DNA from: Bacteroidota bacterium
Lineage (GTDB): Bacteria; Bacteroidota; Ignavibacteria; UBA10030; BY39
Direction of reading: 5' to 3'
Assembly (NCBI GenBank): GCA_018830765.1
Contig: JAHJRJ010000135.1
Span: 1-10,454, forward strand
Length of the DNA: 10,454 nt
Each line of letters starts with the position of its first letter. The stretch's first letter is position 1. Position numbers and translations under genes: made by a program. The notes below the pieces were generated by a model. That model made no database searches, was not told the DNA's origin, and saw only the letters and a program-made list of their open reading frames with translations. Below are positions 5,372 to 10,454 of this stretch, in pieces.

Positions 5372-5510
5372 CACCTCAGCGTTCTTTGCGTATTCTTTAC
5401 GGACTTTGTCCGTCCGTCTCATGAAACGAGACGGACGAGACCTCGTCTAAAGACGGGCGTGAAATAAAAACAAAACCGTGAAGATCGTCGAGCAGGCGCA
5501 GAGATCACAT
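5372..5510. repeat. Palindrome-rich composite intergenic repeat upstream of queE
   Basis: The core is CGTCCGTCTC (5411-5420), a 7-nt loop, GAGACGGACG (5428-5437). It overlaps a second hairpin GACGAG-AC-CTCGTC (5434-5447), so the two exclude each other, and it is preceded by GGAC-TTT-GTCC (5401-5411) and followed by GTCT-AA-AGAC (5445-5454). The outer parts, CTCAGCG...TCTTTACGG (about 5375-5402) and CCGTGAAGATC...CGCAGAG (about 5476-5508), are imperfect inverted repeats of the kind seen at both ends of a mobile or multi-copy element. No coding frame of note. Similar elements are widespread in environmental Bacteroidota-like genomes, as I recall them; that is knowledge, not shown here. Confidence 0.6.
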
Positions 5511-5522
5511 AGAGAATTACTT

Positions 5523-6194
5523 ATGCAAACTAATAACATCCAAACAAAACCTGATATCCTAATCGTCAACGAAATATTTTACAGTATTCAGGGTGAGTCA
5601 ACTCATGCAGGCAGACCCTGTGTGTTCGTACGACTTACTTATTGTAATTTGCGTTGCACATATTGCGATACAGCTTATGCTTTTGAAGAAGGTCTCGAAA
5701 TGACGATTGATGAGATAATCGAGAAGGTCGATTCATATAAATGCAATTTAGTGGAAATTACCGGTGGTGAGCCTCTTGTGCAGGTAAATGCTCATAAGTT
5801 AACGAAGGCTTTGTGCGATAAAGGATACGAGGTGGTTTTAGAGACGGGTGGTAGTTTGAGTATATCCGATATTGACCCAAGAGTTAAGCGGATCGTGGAT
5901 TTTAAATGTCCGAGTAGCGGAATGGAAAAGAAGAATTTTTGGGAAAATGTGAATTATCTGAAAAATGATGATGAAGTAAAATTTGTAATCGGCGATAGAA
6001 ATGATTATGAATGGGCGAAGGAAAAGATTGGAGAATATGGATTAGTGGATAAATGCACATTGTTGATGTCGCCGGTTTTTGGCGCAATCGATCCGAAAGT
6101 TTTAGCTGGCTGGATTTTGGAAGACAAGCTTGATGTGCGGTTTCAAATTCAAATCCAGAAATATATTTGGCAGCCGGATGCGAGAGGAGTGTAA
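5523..6194 (+). CDS. queE: 7-carboxy-7-deazaguanine synthase
   Basis: This radical SAM enzyme converts 6-carboxytetrahydropterin to 7-carboxy-7-deazaguanine in the preQ0/queuosine pathway. The 223-residue protein starts with the family's [11 protein letters not shown], followed by the iron-sulfur cluster motif C41-x3-C45-x2-C48 ([10 protein letters not shown]), TGGEPL (80-85), and a C-terminal [15 protein letters not shown] that matches the usual HKYIWxPxxRGV end. I chose the ATG at 5523 over an in-frame GTG at 5478, because residues upstream are repeat-derived sequence and the family aligns close to the ATG; the Shine-Dalgarno is weak (AGAG). The queC gene follows 26 nt downstream, so the two probably form an operon. 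QueD and FolE, which make the substrate, are not in the window. Confidence 0.95.
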   Translation: MQTNNIQTKPDILIVNEIFYSIQGESTHAGRPCVFVRLTYCNLRCTYCDTAYAFEEGLEMTIDEIIEKVDSYKCNLVEITGGEPLVQVNAHKLTKALCDKGYEVVLETGGSLSISDIDPRVKRIVDFKCPSSGMEKKNFWENVNYLKNDDEVKFVIGDRNDYEWAKEKIGEYGLVDKCTLLMSPVFGAIDPKVLAGWILEDKLDVRFQIQIQKYIWQPDARGV

Positions 6195-6197
6195 ATA

Positions 6198-6225
6198 GGA
6201 TATGGGATGTGAGATGTGCGATGAA
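6198..6225 (+). repeat. Four imperfect 7-bp repeats between queE and queC
   Basis: GGATATG, GGATGTG, AGATGTG and CGATGAA run in phase, the last one containing the queC ATG. Short heptamer arrays like this can shift start-codon context; the array is short and imperfect. Confidence 0.45.
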
Positions 6226-6901
6226 TAATAAAACAAAACCACTCACAATTGTTTTAGTTTCAGGCGGTATGGATAGCTGCGTAACTGCGGCAATTGCTAA
6301 CCAAAGTTATGAATTAGCTTTTCTGCATTTGAACTACGGTCAGCGGACGGAGAGAAGAGAGCTGAAAGCTTTCAACGACATTGCCGACTTCTACAAAGTC
6401 GAGCAGAGATTAGTTGTAAATATCGAATACTTAAAACTTATCGGCGGGTCGAGCTTAACCGACAAATCGATTCCAGTTGAGTTGGCAAATTTAGAGAGGA
6501 AAGAGATACCAACATCATACGTTCCGTTTAGGAACGCCAACATACTCTCAATTGCAGTAAGCTGGGCTGAGGTAATAGGCGCCAGTAAAATATTTATCGG
6601 CGCTGTGGAGGAAGATTCTTCCGGTTATCCAGATACACGCCCAGAATTTTACGAAGTTTTCAATCGAGTGATTGAATTAGGCACAAAACTGGAGACAAAA
6701 ATCACAATAGAAACTCCAATCATAAATTTGAAGAAGGCAGATATTGTACGCAAAGGATTCGAGCTTGGTGCACCACTGCATTTGAGCTGGTCGTGCTATC
6801 AAAACGAAGATGAAGCTTGCGGAGTATGCGATAGCTGCGCTTTACGGCTTCTCGGATTTAAGCAGGCGGGATTTGAAGATCCGATACCGTATAAAAAGTA
6901 A
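6221..6901 (+). CDS. queC: 7-cyano-7-deazaguanine (preQ0) synthase
   Basis: This ATP-dependent enzyme converts the QueE product, 7-carboxy-7-deazaguanine, to preQ0 using ammonia. The 226-residue protein has the PP-loop VLVSGGMDS (SGGMDS at 14-19), the family's [14 protein letters not shown] segment, [23 protein letters not shown], a [17 protein letters not shown] substrate-pocket segment, and a C-terminal zinc site C192, C200, C203 and C206 (SWSCYQ...[11 protein letters not shown]). All key residues are present. The ATG at 6221 is preferred to the in-frame GTG at 6209 and the TTG at 6167, the latter lying inside queE. No strong Shine-Dalgarno is seen; a heptamer repeat precedes the start, and translation may be coupled to queE, whose stop is 26 nt upstream. 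Product feeds queuosine tRNA modification or a deazaguanine DNA pathway; the former is the default. Confidence 0.95.
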   Translation: MNNKTKPLTIVLVSGGMDSCVTAAIANQSYELAFLHLNYGQRTERRELKAFNDIADFYKVEQRLVVNIEYLKLIGGSSLTDKSIPVELANLERKEIPTSYVPFRNANILSIAVSWAEVIGASKIFIGAVEEDSSGYPDTRPEFYEVFNRVIELGTKLETKITIETPIINLKKADIVRKGFELGAPLHLSWSCYQNEDEACGVCDSCALRLLGFKQAGFEDPIPYKK

Positions 6902-6920
6902 TTATTAGCCCGGTGTATAT

Positions 6921-7008
6921 AACCACGAAAAACACGGAAACGACACAGATGATAGCAGATTTTGTCCTCTTCCGTGTAAGACCCCGTAAGACGGGGTAAG
7001 ACGTGGAT
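6921..7008. repeat. Palindromic composite repeat between queC and the phosphoesterase gene
   Basis: CCACG (6923-6927) pairs with CGTGG (7002-7006), ACACGGAA (6932-6939) with TTCCGTGT (6970-6977), and ACCCCG (6981-6986) with CGGGGT (6992-6997). GTAAGAC recurs three times at exactly 10-bp spacing (6976, 6986, 6996). The arrangement suggests a multi-copy intergenic repeat. No T-run follows the GC hairpin, so it is not an obvious terminator. The right end resembles the right end of the 5372-5510 repeat (GACGGG...GTG..ATAAAAA). Confidence 0.55.
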
Positions 7009-7043
7009 AAAAAGATTACAGTCCGAACATCAAAGGAACATTC

Positions 7044-7049
7044 AGGTGA
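7044..7049 (+). promoter_or_regulatory. Shine-Dalgarno of the phosphoesterase gene
   Basis: AGGTGA ends 6 nt before the ATG at 7056, supporting that start. Confidence 0.7.
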
Positions 7050-7055
7050 AGAATT

Positions 7056-7709
7056 ATGAAAATATTAGCTTTCACGGACATACACGGCGCATACAAAAAA
7101 GTCGAAGAAATCATAAAATCCGAACTGGCAGACGTAGTAATAATTGGCGGAGACTTAACTAATGTTGGCAGCGTAAAGGAAGCTGATAGAGTTATCGAAA
7201 GTTTCACACGGTTGTCAAAGAACCTTTTTTGTATTGCCGGAAATATGGATTTGCCACAGCACGATGAGCTTTATCTTAATAAAAGTATCGGATTGAACGG
7301 TAACGGTATCGTCGTTCAAGATATTGGATTCTTCGGTGTTTCTGGATCATCTTATACATCGCTTAATACTCCGTATGAAATAAGCGAAGAAACAATAGCC
7401 GATAAAATCATAGAGGGATACACAAAAGTTAAAGATGCAAAAATAAAAATATTAATTTCCCACACGCCACCCTACGGAACGAAGGTGGACATTATTCGTA
7501 TGGGAATCCATGTCGGAAGCACCGCAGTCCGTGAATTCACCGACGATTATCAGCCGGATGTAGTAGTCTGCGGACACATACACGAAGCTCGCGGACAGGA
7601 TGTAATCGCTAAAACAAAAATCGTAAATTGCGGACCCGCTAGTAGAGGTTATTATGTCGTCATAGATATTAATGATAATATTGACATTTTGATGAAAGAA
7701 AAAAGATGA
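7056..7709 (+). CDS. Icc-like metallophosphoesterase
   Basis: This calcineurin-like phosphoesterase of 217 residues carries every metal-binding block: D8-x-H10 (TDIHG), G31-G-D33 (GGDL), G62-N63 (GNMD), H136 (ISHTPPYG) and H174-x-H176 (CGHIHE). That pattern and length match the Icc-related predicted phosphoesterases (COG2129 type), which use two metal ions to cleave phosphomonoesters or diesters; the natural substrate is unknown. The N-terminus is cytosolic with no signal. AGGTGA six bases upstream supports the ATG. The HAD gene begins inside its last codons (ATG at 7706 overlapping the TGA at 7707-7709), so the pair is translationally coupled. Confidence 0.88.
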   Translation: MKILAFTDIHGAYKKVEEIIKSELADVVIIGGDLTNVGSVKEADRVIESFTRLSKNLFCIAGNMDLPQHDELYLNKSIGLNGNGIVVQDIGFFGVSGSSYTSLNTPYEISEETIADKIIEGYTKVKDAKIKILISHTPPYGTKVDIIRMGIHVGSTAVREFTDDYQPDVVVCGHIHEARGQDVIAKTKIVNCGPASRGYYVVIDINDNIDILMKEKR

Positions 7710-8341
7710 AGGAACTTAGTAATCCAAAAACAAAAGCTATCGTTTTCGATTTAGGCAACACGTTAGTGACGATCGATTACAAACCATTTTTAATTAACAT
7801 GGGGATTGACGGAAAATTTTCTGAAGAGGAGATTTATCATTTTTTAGCCGAACCGACTCAAAAGTATGAGTGCGGTAAATTAGACACGGAAAACTTCTAT
7901 CTTATTGTAAAACAACAACTTAAAACTGATGTAGATTTTGATCGATTTAAACTTGCATGGTGCAGCGTGGCAACCGGAAGTATTGACGGGATACAGGATT
8001 TAATAACTTTGTTGAAAACCAAATATCCGCTATATCTCTTGAGTAACACTAACGAATTACACTTTGATTATATACTGAGTAACTTTCCGGTATTAAATGA
8101 CTTTCGAAAATATTTTTTGTCTTATCAAATAGGATTAATGAAGCCGGAGATTGAAATATATATACACATGTTGAATGAACTTAATCTAAAACCGGAAGAA
8201 ATATTTTTTATTGACGACAAAAAAATAAATATTGAACGCGCAAGTCGGCTCGGAATAGATGCACACCTTTTTTCAAATACCGGCATGTTAATACAATCTT
8301 TAAAATCAAAAAATATATTGGAATGGTTGGACATATATTAA
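7706..8341 (+). CDS. HAD-superfamily hydrolase, YihX-like (subfamily IA)
   Basis: This 211-residue HAD phosphatase has motif I VFDLGNTL with nucleophile D15 (the second Asp of the usual DxD is replaced by Gly, as in the DLGNV/T group that includes glucose-1-phosphatase-like YihX), motif II S113 (LLSNTNE), motif III K146 (GLMKPE) and motif IV D170-D171 (FFIDDKK). The helical cap lies between residues 20 and 90. Substrate unknown; sugar phosphates are plausible by family. It overlaps the phosphoesterase gene by 4 nt (ATGA), so both probably act in the same process. Immediately after its stop codon begins a stub of an unrelated dehydrogenase. Confidence 0.85.
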   Translation: MKELSNPKTKAIVFDLGNTLVTIDYKPFLINMGIDGKFSEEEIYHFLAEPTQKYECGKLDTENFYLIVKQQLKTDVDFDRFKLAWCSVATGSIDGIQDLITLLKTKYPLYLLSNTNELHFDYILSNFPVLNDFRKYFLSYQIGLMKPEIEIYIHMLNELNLKPEEIFFIDDKKINIERASRLGIDAHLFSNTGMLIQSLKSKNILEWLDIY

Positions 8342-8424
8342 AAGAATTATTTGAAAGAGCAGTTGCAGAAGGATACGGGAGTGAAGATTATTCTGCCGTT
8401 TTCAAGATAATTCGAGACGCATAA
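8335..8424 (+). pseudogene. C-terminal remnant of a 3-hydroxyisobutyrate-dehydrogenase-family gene
   Basis: In a different frame from the HAD gene, about 28 codons read KELFERAVAEGYG...DYSAVFKIIR and end at TAA (8422-8424). That pattern matches the extreme C-terminus of beta-hydroxyacid dehydrogenases (the family's usual form is a helix, then EG(Y/H)G(D)xD(F/Y)SAV, then a helix). The rest of the enzyme (NAD-binding N-domain, about 260 residues) is absent because the HAD gene occupies that place. An ATG at 8323 opens the same frame, but the peptide would be only 33 residues with no domain, so I treat it as a remnant. Chance resemblance is the alternative; the motif spans about 20 residues. Confidence 0.5.
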
Positions 8425-8531
8425 TGAGATTTCTTCTTGATAATACATACCTCAAAATTGCCTAAAAACGCTATATTTTAACGATATTTTGTTATTAAAA
8501 AATTCCCCACTTAAAAAAAATCAATTTTTTT

Positions 8532-8561
8532 GTTTTTTTGCTTGACTTTAAGTAAAAATTC
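8532..8561 (+). promoter_or_regulatory. Promoter of the mraZ-rsmH division cluster
   Basis: TTG (8532-8534), 19 nt, then TAAATTTA (8554-8561) fits the Bacteroidota TTG-N19-TAnnTTTG promoter at all but the last base. Read for sigma-70 it is TTGACT with a 16-nt spacer and TAAATT. An A/T-run region directly upstream (8514-8530) could act as an UP element. Transcription would begin about 75 nt before mraZ. Confidence 0.55.
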
Positions 8562-8588
8562 AATAAATTTACAGGTGTCTTTATCCTT

Positions 8589-8608
8589 AGTGGGTAAAAG
8601 TGTGTAGG
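8589..8608 (+). promoter_or_regulatory. Candidate MraZ-binding direct repeats
   Basis: AGTGGGTAAA and AGTGTGTAGG follow each other at 10-bp spacing, downstream of the predicted start of transcription and ahead of mraZ. MraZ proteins bind TGGG-type boxes at about 10-bp spacing in front of their own gene, so autoregulation is likely. Two copies are visible, the second diverged (TGTG), against the three or more usual elsewhere. Confidence 0.4.
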
Positions 8609-8643
8609 AAATTTTAATAATTTTAAAGGTTTATCATTTATAA

Positions 8644-9105
8644 ATGTCTTCGTTAAAAGGGTCATACCAATATAGTGTAGATAATAAGGGACGTATAAAT
8701 ATCCCTTCTAAATTACGCAAAATGCTCTCTGATGATATCAAAGATAATTTTATCATCACACGAGGATTCGATAAATGCCTGTATGTTTATCCGTTAGATG
8801 AGTGGGCAAAAGTCGAACAAGAATTGCGCAAGCTTTCGAATTATAATCCCGACCATCGATTGTTTTCGAGAACGATACTCGATATTGCCTCGGATGTTCA
8901 ACTGGATAGTCAAGCACGCATTACTATTCCAGCCGAACTCCGCCAATATGCAGGTATCGATAGCGAAGTAATTATAATCGGTACTCTGGATAAGATTGAA
9001 TTATGGAATCCCCAAATATATTCGGAATATAAAAATAATCAAAGCGAGACTTATGAGAGTGTTGCAGCGAAGGTGATGAGTACTGTTAGCGACAACGCTA
9101 AATGA
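8644..9105 (+). CDS. mraZ: Transcriptional regulator MraZ
   Basis: This 153-residue protein has two AbrB-like DNA-binding halves. The first contains SVDNKGRINIP (D13-R17) and the second LDSQARITIP (D88-R92); the family's DxxGR motif is degraded to DSQAR in the second half. MraZ forms oligomeric rings and controls the dcw cluster, and it opens that cluster here with rsmH next (stop TGA at 9103-9105). The ATG at 8644 aligns with family N-termini (SxxGxxxYSVDxKGR); the Shine-Dalgarno is weak (AAAGG, 8625-8629). A promoter and paired TGGG-like boxes precede it. Confidence 0.96.
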   Translation: MSSLKGSYQYSVDNKGRINIPSKLRKMLSDDIKDNFIITRGFDKCLYVYPLDEWAKVEQELRKLSNYNPDHRLFSRTILDIASDVQLDSQARITIPAELRQYAGIDSEVIIIGTLDKIELWNPQIYSEYKNNQSETYESVAAKVMSTVSDNAK

Positions 9106-9123
9106 TGTTCCTTGAAAAATGAT

Positions 9124-10044
9124 ATGACTGATGAATATCACACGCCAGTTCTTGTCGAAGAAGTTCTGAAGTTCCTTGTTACGAAACCGGATGGAATCTA
9201 TGTCGATGCGAATTTGGGCGGCGGCGGTCACTCGGAAAGGATTTTAAATAAACTCTTACCCACAGGAGTTCTTGTTGGAATCGATGCTGATGAGGATGCT
9301 GTAAATTTTTCTAAAAAGCGTTTTGGAGAAAAGATTTTAACTATTCACGGCAACTTTTCTCATCTCTCCCAACTACTTTCCGAAAAAGGTATTCTTAATA
9401 TCGACGGTATTCTTTTCGATTTAGGAGTATCTTCGTTCCAGATTGACTCACCCGAAAAGGGTTTCGGCTTTCGAATGGAAGCGAAGCTTGATTTCAGATT
9501 CGATAAATGGCAAAAATTAGATGCGCATACAGTCATCAATAGCTATTCAGAAAAACAACTTGCTGATATATTTTGGAAATACGGCGAGGAGAAATTTTCC
9601 CGCCATATAGCTCGGAAAATTATTTCCTACAGATCGTCAAAGGTCGTCGAAACGACGAGCGATTTGGTAGAAATTATTAAATCAACCGTAAACAATAAAT
9701 TTATCAACAAAACGTTAGCCCGGATTTTTCAGGCAATCCGTATCGAAGTTAACCATGAGTTAGATTCTTTGCGTTCGGGACTTTCCAATGCGGTGAATAT
9801 TTTAATGCCGGGCGGCAGGATTGTAGTTATTTCTTATCATTCGCTCGAAGACAGAATTGTAAAAGAATTTTTTAAAGATTGTTCTATGGAAAAAGTTTAT
9901 TCAGGACATAAATTAATTCCCGATAAAGAATTAACTCCGGTTCTGAAGATACTAACAAAAAAGCCAGTTAACGCGAGTAAGGATGAACTTAAACGGAACC
10001 CACGCTCGCGCAGTGCAAAATTAAGGGCTGCCGAAAAAGTTTAG
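9124..10044 (+). CDS. rsmH: 16S rRNA m4C1402 methyltransferase
   Basis: This 306-residue cytosolic enzyme (formerly MraW) methylates N4 of C1402 in 16S rRNA in the decoding centre. Motifs: YHTPVLVEEVL at the N-terminus, VDANLGGGGHS (residues 27-37, SAM binding), GIDADEDA, ILFDLGVSSFQID, RIFQAIRIEVNHEL and ISYHSLEDRIVKEFF near the C-terminus. Length is normal. I chose the ATG at 9124 rather than the TTG at 9112; the family starts just before YHTPV. No Shine-Dalgarno is seen. A 6-codon out-of-frame ORF (9102-9122) overlaps the mraZ stop and ends two bases before this ATG, so translation may re-initiate from upstream. The FtsL-like gene follows 16 nt downstream. Confidence 0.96.
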   Translation: MTDEYHTPVLVEEVLKFLVTKPDGIYVDANLGGGGHSERILNKLLPTGVLVGIDADEDAVNFSKKRFGEKILTIHGNFSHLSQLLSEKGILNIDGILFDLGVSSFQIDSPEKGFGFRMEAKLDFRFDKWQKLDAHTVINSYSEKQLADIFWKYGEEKFSRHIARKIISYRSSKVVETTSDLVEIIKSTVNNKFINKTLARIFQAIRIEVNHELDSLRSGLSNAVNILMPGGRIVVISYHSLEDRIVKEFFKDCSMEKVYSGHKLIPDKELTPVLKILTKKPVNASKDELKRNPRSRSAKLRAAEKV

Positions 10045-10060
10045 TAAACTTTCAATATTT

Positions 10061-10454
10061 ATGGAAAACAAGCCTGAAATCTCTCTTAACGACTTAACAC
10101 CGGATCCTCGATTAGTTTTTAAGGGGACTGAAAAGCCTCTACCGTCGGATGTTATGATACGGAAGAATAGGCCTACACCCAAAAAAAGACCTTCGCCCAT
10201 AGCTAATATTTTAATAATTTTTACAATCACACTGTTAGGTGTTTTCGCAATCAAAAATATAGTAACTGTTAACCAGTTAGCCGACGAAGTAAATCAACTA
10301 AGAAATCGTTATTCGAATATCGTCAATGCGAACGAGTTATTGCACGCCGAGATAAATAAGAAAGCAAGTTCAGAAAGAATTACTTCCATCGCTTATAAAG
10401 AAATCGGTATGATTAGACCAAAGGAACAACCAATCTGGTTCGAGATTGACGAAC
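10061..10454 (+). CDS. ftsL: FtsL-like cell-division protein (3' end outside window)
   Basis: The frame is open from the ATG at 10061 to the right edge, 131 codons without a stop. The architecture is that of FtsL/DivIC-like proteins: about 46 cytosolic residues ending in a basic PTPKKRPSP stretch, a single transmembrane helix (about residues 47-66, ANILIIFTITLLGVFAI), then a coiled coil (NQLADEVNQLRNRY...HAEINKK) and a short IAYKEIGMIRP motif. The position just after rsmH fits ftsL, which joins FtsB and FtsQ in recruiting septal cell-wall synthesis. Sequence conservation is low in this family, so the symbol rests on topology and position. It likely belongs to the mraZ-rsmH transcript. Confidence 0.82.
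   Translation, partial: MENKPEISLNDLTPDPRLVFKGTEKPLPSDVMIRKNRPTPKKRPSPIANILIIFTITLLGVFAIKNIVTVNQLADEVNQLRNRYSNIVNANELLHAEINKKASSERITSIAYKEIGMIRPKEQPIWFEIDE

Noticed and set aside
5372..5510. preQ1 riboswitch ahead of queE
   Set aside because: I could not find the small H-type pseudoknot with its A-rich tail; the palindromes are long and repeat-like instead.
5478..5522. Earlier GTG start for queE
   Set aside because: The 15 extra residues come from repeat-like sequence and no Shine-Dalgarno precedes the GTG.
6167..6220. Earlier TTG start for queC
   Set aside because: It would place 18 extra residues inside the end of queE and the family aligns from the ATG at 6221.
5902..6246. Minus-strand ORF of 114 codons
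   Set aside because: Antisense to queE and the start of queC; composition looks like a frame shadow rather than a protein.
8511..8531. A-run/T-run (AAAAAAAAT C AATTTTTTT, then more T) as terminator after the HAD gene
   Set aside because: The stem has no G or C pairs and would not form a stable hairpin; more likely A/T-rich DNA upstream of the mraZ promoter.
1..10454. CRISPR array, prophage, integron or defence island
   Set aside because: No evenly spaced direct repeats with unique spacers, no integrase, no toxin-antitoxin, nuclease or phage structural genes are seen.

Overview
The window reads as chromosomal DNA of a low-GC, AT-rich bacterium, most likely from the Bacteroidota/Chlorobiota (FCB) side; an Ignavibacteria-like lineage is my best guess. 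The reasons are an Hc1-type histone-like protein, a bacterial deoxyhypusine-synthase-like gene, promoters fitting the TTG-N19/20-TAnnTTTG pattern, an mraZ-rsmH-ftsL-like cell-division cluster and a peptide-like S21 gene behind a strong Shine-Dalgarno sequence. The lineage is inferred; no marker here fixes it.

Layout. 1-1170: the 3' part of a deoxyhypusine-synthase-family gene, then a 68-residue Hc1-like DNA-binding protein closed by a strong terminator. 1182-2388: an exported M19 dipeptidase whose terminator is shared, tail to tail, with rpsU. 3024-2395 (minus strand): a zinc-ribbon/Tudor-like protein followed by rpsU (ribosomal protein S21), apparently one transcript. 3025-3683: a long non-coding stretch that ends in a 219-bp non-autonomous mobile element with 14-bp perfect terminal inverted repeats and a 7-bp target duplication, inserted just before the Shine-Dalgarno of the next gene. 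3684-4996: an exported UlaG-like metallo-hydrolase and a small methyltransferase. 5087-5341: a CAU-anticodon tRNA, probably tRNA-Ile2, with a 58-codon membrane-protein ORF starting two bases after its CCA. 5372-5510 and 6921-7008: two palindrome-rich intergenic repeats. 5523-6901: queE and queC of the queuosine precursor (preQ0) pathway. 7056-8341: an Icc-like metallophosphoesterase and a HAD hydrolase, overlapping by 4 nt. 8335-8424: a stub resembling the C-terminus of a 3-hydroxyisobutyrate-dehydrogenase-family enzyme. 8532-10454: promoter, candidate MraZ sites, mraZ, rsmH and the start of an FtsL-like gene (off the right edge), the opening of a division/cell-wall cluster.

Most genes are ordinary housekeeping genes in small transcription units. 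I saw no defence system, CRISPR array, phage or obviously new multi-gene system. The less ordinary content is between genes: the mobile element with visible target duplication, two other composite palindromic repeats, a 19-bp direct repeat at a gene end, a gene remnant, and a tRNA directly joined to a short coding sequence.
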